This document shows, piece by piece, positions 63,504-64,000 of a DNA stretch of 64,000 bases. The notes beneath the pieces were generated by a model. It was not told the origin of the DNA. It did not search any database and worked only from the letters and a program-made list of their open reading frames with translations. The DNA is from Humibacillus xanthopallidus (GTDB lineage: Bacteria > Actinomycetota > Actinomycetes > Actinomycetales > Dermatophilaceae): assembly GCF_006716675.1 (NCBI RefSeq), contig NZ_VFPM01000001.1, forward strand, positions 868,001 to 932,000. Reading direction: 5' to 3'. Numbering within the stretch: the first letter of the stretch is position 1; each line of letters starts with the position of its first letter. The translations under genes were made by a program, and so were the position numbers.

Positions 63504-63535
63504 GCCCCCACTACCCCACGCGCGTGGAGGCGGGG
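63504..63535. terminator. Hairpin between convergent lipoprotein and DUF3180 genes
   Basis: CCCCC outer and CCACG/CGTGG inner arms pair with GGGGG and each other; TTT follows on the + strand. The pairing is interrupted by unpaired ACTACC/AGGC. Confidence 0.45.
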
Positions 63536-63538
63536 GTT

Positions 63539-64000
63539 TCAGGCGGGGGGTTCGACGTCCTCGTCGTCGCGTGGTCGCAGGCGGCACCACCACTGCACGA
63601 CCATGCCGCACGCGGCGAGCAGCAGCGCGACGAGCGCATGCAGCACGAACGGCGTGATCCGGTCGCGCTGCGACTGCACGTCGGCGTTGGGCAGCAGCAC
63701 GAGGACGTTGGCGACATACCACCCCACGAGCACCGAGCCGGTCAGCGCCGCGGCCTGGGCGAGCACGAGGGTGCGGGCTGCTCGCAGCGGTGACACGGTG
63801 CCGTCGGAGCGGCCGTCACGGACCTTGCGCACCTGCCACCCCGCGACGAGCAGTCCCGCCCCGAGGAAGACCATCACAGCGATCGCGATCCAGCCGGGCG
63901 GGGGCATCTCGGCGCCGCCCGAGGTGACCCAGCGCAGCAGCAGCCACGAGAGTCCCATCGAGACCAACCCGGCGATGACGAGCGTCGTCGCACGGATGCC
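63539..64000 (-). CDS. DUF3180 membrane protein, partial at right edge
   Basis: The frame is open to the window edge, so its N-terminus is outside. 153 visible residues: GIRATTLVIAGLVSMGLSWLLLRWV (first helix), PPGWIAIAVMVFLGAGLLVAGWQVRKVRDGRS, LRAARTLVLAQAAALTGSVLVGWYVANVLVLL and ALVALLLAACGMVVQWWCRLRPRDDEDVEPP. Four membrane helices and the short acidic tail match the DUF3180 family found after folK and near panC in mycobacteria (Rv3605c). Function unknown. Confidence 0.82.
   Translation of the reverse strand, partial: GIRATTLVIAGLVSMGLSWLLLRWVTSGGAEMPPPGWIAIAVMVFLGAGLLVAGWQVRKVRDGRSDGTVSPLRAARTLVLAQAAALTGSVLVGWYVANVLVLLPNADVQSQRDRITPFVLHALVALLLAACGMVVQWWCRLRPRDDEDVEPPA

Overview
The window is about 70% GC by eye, with dense leader-poor operons, GTG starts and frequent 4-bp (ATGA/GTGA) overlaps. 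Its gene content is actinobacterial: Lsr2, a BldN/RsbN-type sigma/anti-sigma pair, ribosomal protein bS22, Rex, ClpC, DisA, Ku/LigD, an F420-type PPOX enzyme and a mycothiol-type isomerase fold. Gene order partly matches the Mycobacterium hem-proC-ppx region and the Streptomyces rex-hem-bldN and panC-nadB-nuoD2 regions (recalled, not searched). A Micrococcales member close to Intrasporangiaceae is my best guess. It looks like ordinary chromosome: no rRNA, tRNA, CRISPR, prophage or insertion sequence was seen. Both edges cut a gene.

Layout. 0-8.8 kb: a heme operon on the minus strand (rex-hemA-hemC-cobA/hemD-hemB-MarR-hemL) with a Rex operator and a terminator. 9-11 kb: a BldN-like sigma factor and its membrane anti-sigma factor. 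11.2-15 kb: acyltransferase, epimerase, bS22 and a small HTH protein. 15.1-16.6 kb: an archaeal-type aspartyl-tRNA synthetase behind what looks like a translational T-box riboswitch, followed by a purine-rich repeat block. 16.9-22.9 kb: deacetylase, TrkA-like RCK protein, two GNATs, proC and proline dehydrogenase, DinB/MDMPI-fold protein. 22.9-32.2 kb: hydroxyacid oxidase, methyltransferase, clpC, LCP protein, argA-like GNAT, and a LysR/MFS pair. 32.3-36 kb: an ABC exporter, gluconokinase and a PPOX enzyme. 36.1-43.3 kb: a genome-maintenance block (mutY, disA, radA, lsr2, LigD polymerase, LigD ligase, ku). 43.4-52.6 kb: CoA-transferase, TIM-barrel isomerase, SDR, Ppx/GppA, a TetR-ABC operon, an ankyrin protein, a Cys-rich protein and a methyltransferase. 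52.9-58.6 kb: an aspartate-consuming cofactor operon (DUF2520-panC-panD-nadB-nadC-flavin reductase). 58.6-64 kb: MidA-like methyltransferase, CopC-like protein, VOC protein, P450, a lone nuoD, a small lipoprotein and a DUF3180 protein.

Three signals stand out beyond the genes. (1) A T-box leader on aspS with a complete antisequestrator (8-bp helix, 7-nt TGGC bulge, 3-bp helix) and a mutually exclusive hairpin over the Shine-Dalgarno. (2) The octamer GTATGCCG/CGGCATAC occurs at least 42 times, against about 2 expected, on both strands and in coding and non-coding DNA; it carries many of the rare ATA and TAT codons. (3) Two families of short hairpin repeats (cores GTCGAGTGCCCA and GATCGAAAGAGCAG) sit between genes; one pair has entered the reading frame of the MidA-like methyltransferase. 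A fourth lead is functional: this methyltransferase, whose mitochondrial relative NDUFAF7 methylates an Arg of the NuoD homologue, lies close to a lone nuoD that keeps that Arg.
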